A stretch of 64,000 bases of DNA from Amphimedon queenslandica. Its lineage: Eukaryota > Porifera > Demospongiae > Haplosclerida > Niphatidae. The DNA lies in contig NW_003546553.1 in the NCBI RefSeq assembly GCF_000090795.2, positions 55,315 to 119,314 of the forward strand, given 5' to 3'. How positions within the stretch are numbered: the stretch's first letter is position 1; every line of letters starts with the position of its first letter. Position numbers and translations under genes: made by a program. Below are positions 62,289 through 64,000 of this stretch, piece after piece. The notes below the pieces were generated by a model. It was not told where the DNA came from. It saw nothing but the letters and a program-made list of their open reading frames with translations, and made no database searches.

Positions 62289-63017
62289 TTTGGTTGTAGG
62301 ATGAAGGGCAACTGAGCAATGCTGATTATTTTTCTTCTTATCAACAAAACAGCCTTTTCTTGTTCTAAGCTTTCGCTATACACTGTACGTATCCTATAAC
62401 TACTAATCCTTCTCTCTCGTGTACTTTTATAACATCTCTCTCTTCCGGCTGGCTCAGCCGAGAGGGAGGGTGCATCTCATTAACTACATGTAAGTGTCTT
62501 ACCATGTTTTGTTATGATTATCGGAGCTCCGGCCAATCAGATTCCTCTATTCACCAGCAGTTATTAGACACTAGTACTGAACTATAACTGACGTCACTCA
62601 GTGAATGTATTGCAATATATTCTACTGTTAGATGGCTTCCTGTCTCACGTGACTTTAATGATGGTGCTGTGAGAGGTTCAGCACTTTTGTCAGTGTCATG
62701 GTTCTGATTGTAAATTGACATCAATCATAATGTATGTAGTGCAATATTACCTATATCAGAGTGAGTTATTTTTAGACACACTCCAATACTGGTGTGCATG
62801 TAATAACAATTATACATGTTATGCATACATTACATAGAGACAGGATCATCCTTGAAGCAAGACATCACAACCATTATATCATTGCATTTATGTACATGCA
62901 TATATTTTATATCCATTGTACATGTACATGTATGTGTGTGCCTCTGTACATTATTGTAAGAAATAAAAGCAAGCCCTCAGTGTTGCTATGGAGGTGTCAT
63001 CAAGATGATATTAGTTA

Positions 63018-63235
63018 GCAGTCCTAACTCTTTTGGGGAAGATAAGAATAAGGTGATGAATAATAAATGTATTTGACTTGTTTGTGCACCAGTCTTAACT
63101 CCTTTGGGAAATGTTAGAACAAACTGGCAAGTAATAAATGTATTCAACTTGTTTTTGAACCAGTCGCAACTCCTTTGGAAATGATTAAAACAAACTGATA
63201 AATAATAAATATATTTGACTTGTTTTTGCACTTGT
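63018..63235. repeat. Three-copy ~71-bp tandem repeat
   Basis: AACTC(C/T)TTTGG recurs at 63026, 63097 and 63168, followed by AATAATAAAT(A/G)TATT and GACTTGTTTTTG. The minus-strand ORF here is a translation of the repeat. Confidence 0.75.
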
Positions 63236-64000
63236 AATGATTAATATACATGTTCATGATAATTTACAAAAGAGAAAGATTTTATAATTTTGACACACAG
63301 CAATTGGCATCATATATGGACAGTCTCATGAAAAAGGCAGTGAAAGTAGAAGAAAGGAAAGATATTCGCAAGAAAGAAAGAAATGATGAGAACTAAGTAG
63401 AGGAGATTATAGTGAGTTTAAGGGAGAGGAGTGTGCTAGAGGGTGCAAGCTTACACTGTGAGATAATATCATGTGTCCACTTTGATGTGATAAAGATAAC
63501 AAGTCAGCAATAAGCAATCGAACTATTACTCTCTGCAGACTCATCACATACTAGTATTAGTAGCTTACATGGGATGGAATGACTATTGGCACTATTATTG
63601 ATGATGCTGCAGATTTATTGTGTGTAGTGGACCAGTAAAGCACATGCTGGCATTGTGTTTGAATGATTTGATGCTGAGGCTGCAAATAGTTCAAATATTT
63701 TGAGACAGTAATGAGCTGCTTAGCAGTCAATAGCAGATCAAATTACATAACCGGAAGTAAAATGAAACCGGAAGGTCATTGAAACAGGAAGTGACGTCAT
63801 TTAATTTTAGTAATAAAAGTTTAATGATGATTATGCATGCATTATTTTTAATTTATTATCTCTGATTTAATTTCCTTAGCCTACATCTCATCATTCATGG
63901 CTTCATTACTGTCCAGTGGATGGTATCTTAGTACAACATTTGACACAAAAACATGACATGATTAACAAAAATGATAATAACAATAATTATCAGTTATGAG
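63236..64000. other. Window end, no supported gene
   Basis: AT-rich with a purine-rich stretch (GAAAG/AGAAAG) at 63340-63420. No splice-consistent exons recognised. Confidence 0.4.

Larger units (their letters stand above)
56290..62900. repeat. Four-copy tandem array, ~1.75-1.84 kb units
   Basis: The landmark GTCTCTTGGATGCAATGGGC occurs at 56391, 58145, 59984 and 61789, giving periods of 1,754, 1,839 and 1,805 bp. Each unit holds a (TG)n or similar tract, the Cys-rich terminal exon, the small gene and, mostly, a promoter-like block with CCTCTATTCACCAGCAG, TGACGTCACTC and TTGCAATATATTCTACTG. Upstream blocks (CCGTCCCTTGGGG, GCTGGTGTGACGTA) are also repeated. Confidence 0.85.

Overview
The window looks like part of a compact, AT-rich invertebrate genome, most consistent with the demosponge Amphimedon. 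That is an inference from very short introns (many of 40-120 bp), closely packed head-to-head genes, abundant palindromic ACATGTAC microsatellites and the gene content; no database search was possible. Two assembly gaps are present: 10 N at 17456-17465 and 605 N at 27885-28489.

Layout. 1-1576 holds the 3' exons of a KIAA0930-family gene. 3095-4078 encodes a single-exon TNF-receptor-like membrane protein with a TRAF-binding-like motif in its tail. 4870-8720 (minus) is a nine-exon L27-PDZ scaffold gene, head-to-head with an eight-exon GATD1 (PDDC1) gene at 8870-10131. A TRAF-like gene (10320-11642, minus) and two more (11726-12991 and 13312-14574, plus) follow.

15063-46223 (minus) is a 25-exon importin-7/8 gene. 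All exon phases join to give 1,013 codons. Its intron 20 is about 21.4 kb (17295-38684) and contains a tandem cluster of eleven TRAF-like genes or gene pieces (17400-36239), plus two relics. Ten are antisense to the importin and one is on the same strand. Most encode an atypical RING, TRAF-type zinc fingers, a short coiled coil and a C-terminal TRAF/MATH domain.

Further right are a TRIM-NHL gene (46498-49036), head-to-head with the importin; an eIF3m gene (49723-51889, minus), head-to-head with a kinesin-9-type gene (52198-55920); and a roughly 1.8-kb tandem array (56290-62900), four copies long, of tiny minus-strand genes for short Cys/His-rich proteins.

Together the window combines a putative TNF-type receptor, a lineage-expanded set of TRAF adaptor/E3-like proteins and a TRIM-NHL protein, so an innate signalling neighbourhood is plausible. 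The functional link is inference only. The two most unusual structures are the TRAF-like multigene family nested inside one importin intron, with the RING histidine ligand replaced in all complete members but one, and the array of small Cys/His-rich genes.
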